Shown here: positions 4,715-5,338 of the stretch, piece after piece
Numbering within the stretch: position 1 is the stretch's first letter
Layout of the letters: every line of letters begins with the position of its first letter
The notes under the pieces: generated by a model
What the model saw: only the letters and a program-made list of their open reading frames with translations
Database searches by the model: none
What the model was told of the DNA's origin: nothing
Made by a program: the position numbers and the translations under genes
Assembly (NCBI GenBank): GCA_021783895.1
Contig: JAJXTJ010000117.1
Location: forward strand, 1 to 5,338
Source of the DNA: Pseudomonadota bacterium
GTDB lineage: Bacteria; Pseudomonadota; Gammaproteobacteria; Burkholderiales; Sulfuricellaceae
Direction of reading: 5' to 3'
Length of the DNA: 5,338 bases

Positions 4715-5265
4715 CAGCTCCCACCCGCTATACCGGAACAGCCATCAGCCTGCACTGGCTGATCGCCTTCCTGATTCTCGCCGCCTTCCCGCTCGGCCTG
4801 TACATGAGCGACCTGGCGCTTTCGCCGCTCAAACTCAAATTGATCAGCTATCACAAATGGCTGGGGGTCACCGTATTCCTGTTCGCCACGGCGCGCCTGG
4901 GCTGGCGCGCAACCCACACCCCGCCGCCGTTGCCGACCGCCATGCCGGCCTGGGAACGTTATGCCGCGCACGGGCTGCATCACCTGCTGTATGTGCTGAT
5001 TTTTGCGATTCCGCTCAGCGGCTGGCTGATGAGTTCGGCCAAGGGTTTCCAGACCGTATACCTGGGCGTGTTGCCGCTGCCCGACCTGATCGGCAAAAAC
5101 AAGGCGCTGGGGGATGTTCTCAGGGAAGTGCACGAGCTGCTGAACTACGGAATGCTGGGGCTGGTGATCGCCCACGTCGGCGCCGCGCTCAAACACCAGT
5201 TCATCGACCGCGACGGCATTCTCGCCCGGATGCTGCCTTTCCTCAATAAGGAGAAATCACGATGA
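4711..5265 (+). CDS. Cytochrome b561-type membrane haem protein
   Basis: A 184-residue inner-membrane protein of the bacterial cytochrome b561 (CybB) family, which passes electrons between the quinone pool and partners through two b haems. Four hydrophobic helices are visible (about 12-32, 48-66, 86-107 and 143-162). Candidate haem-ligand histidines are His15 in SLHWL, His48 in SYHKWLG, His141 in EVHELLNYG and His155 in VIAHVGAALKH. LNYGMLGLVIAHVGAALKH is a hallmark of the family's last helix. Length fits the family (about 175-190). The start overlaps the marR stop as ATGA with AAGGA 6 nt upstream, so translation is coupled. Members next to YceI-like genes are common; the electron partner and physiological role are not settled. 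Confidence 0.92.
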   Translation: MTAPTRYTGTAISLHWLIAFLILAAFPLGLYMSDLALSPLKLKLISYHKWLGVTVFLFATARLGWRATHTPPPLPTAMPAWERYAAHGLHHLLYVLIFAIPLSGWLMSSAKGFQTVYLGVLPLPDLIGKNKALGDVLREVHELLNYGMLGLVIAHVGAALKHQFIDRDGILARMLPFLNKEKSR

Positions 5266-5338
5266 TCCGCCTGCTCGCGATCCTGTCCATGCTCGCTTCC
5301 GGCTTTGCCTGCGGCGCCGAACTGAGCGCCGTACAGAT
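5262..5338 (+). CDS. Secreted protein, probably YceI-like (N-terminal fragment)
   Basis: Only 25 codons are present before the right edge. They encode a short basic start and a hydrophobic stretch (MIRLLAILSMLASGFACGAE), a Sec signal peptide with cleavage probably near Ala19, then ELSAVQ. The cysteine at residue 17 lacks a good lipobox. The start overlaps the cytochrome b561 stop as ATGA, with AAGGAG 8 nt upstream. YceI-family periplasmic lipid-binding proteins very often follow b561 genes and begin in this manner, so that is the best guess, but the fragment itself has no diagnostic domain. Confidence 0.6.
   Translation, partial: MIRLLAILSMLASGFACGAELSAVQ

Noticed and set aside
4594..5196. 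Minus-strand open frame of 200 codons opposite marR and cytochrome b561
   Set aside because: Shadow of two clear genes; low-complexity Gln/Arg/Gly-rich translation with no recognisable motif.
1..5338. Mobile element, attachment site, tRNA, rRNA, CRISPR array or rho-independent terminator
   Set aside because: No transposase or integrase frame, no terminal repeats, no RNA gene signature, no spaced repeats, and no GC hairpin followed by a T-run were seen on either strand.

Overview
The window is GC-rich, tightly packed bacterial DNA. Gene content and protein style suggest a proteobacterium, most likely a beta- or gammaproteobacterium; this is an inference, since no rRNA or other taxonomic marker is present. 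Almost all of it is explained by two divergent transcription units separated by an AT-richer control region of 183 bp (4076-4258).

Left unit (minus strand, 4075 down to the left edge): an arsenic resistance operon in the order arsR, acr3, arsP-like permease, a small Cys-rich AhpD/CMD-like protein, arsM, a small thioredoxin-like protein, and arsC (only its first 32 codons lie in the window). Gaps between genes are 5-18 bp or overlaps, except for 78 bp between arsR and acr3. Together the genes form an inorganic plus organic arsenic route. ArsC reduces arsenate and Acr3 exports arsenite. ArsM methylates arsenite, and the ArsP-type permease probably exports the trivalent methylated product. ArsR senses As(III) through a classic ELCVCELC site. 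The small thioredoxin-like protein is a plausible electron donor, and the AhpD-like protein has no known role.

Control region: arsR has a near-consensus sigma70 promoter (TTGACT, 17 bp, TATATT) placed so that the predicted transcription start falls on the A of the arsR ATG, so the arsR message is probably leaderless. An inverted repeat fills the spacer between the -35 and -10 boxes and is the likely ArsR operator. On the other strand a perfect TTGACA and a perfect TATAAT precede the MarR-family gene, overlapped by a second inverted repeat.

Right unit (plus strand, 4259 to the right edge): a Cys-free MarR-family regulator, a cytochrome b561-type membrane haem protein, and the start of a secreted protein, probably YceI-like. 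All three are joined by ATGA stop/start overlaps.

Points most worth following are the leaderless arsR with its in-promoter operator, the AhpD-like protein with a degenerate active site and a Cys-pair tail, and the recurrence of Cys-pair tails across four proteins of the same operon. No mobile element, tRNA, rRNA, CRISPR array or convincing terminator was seen.
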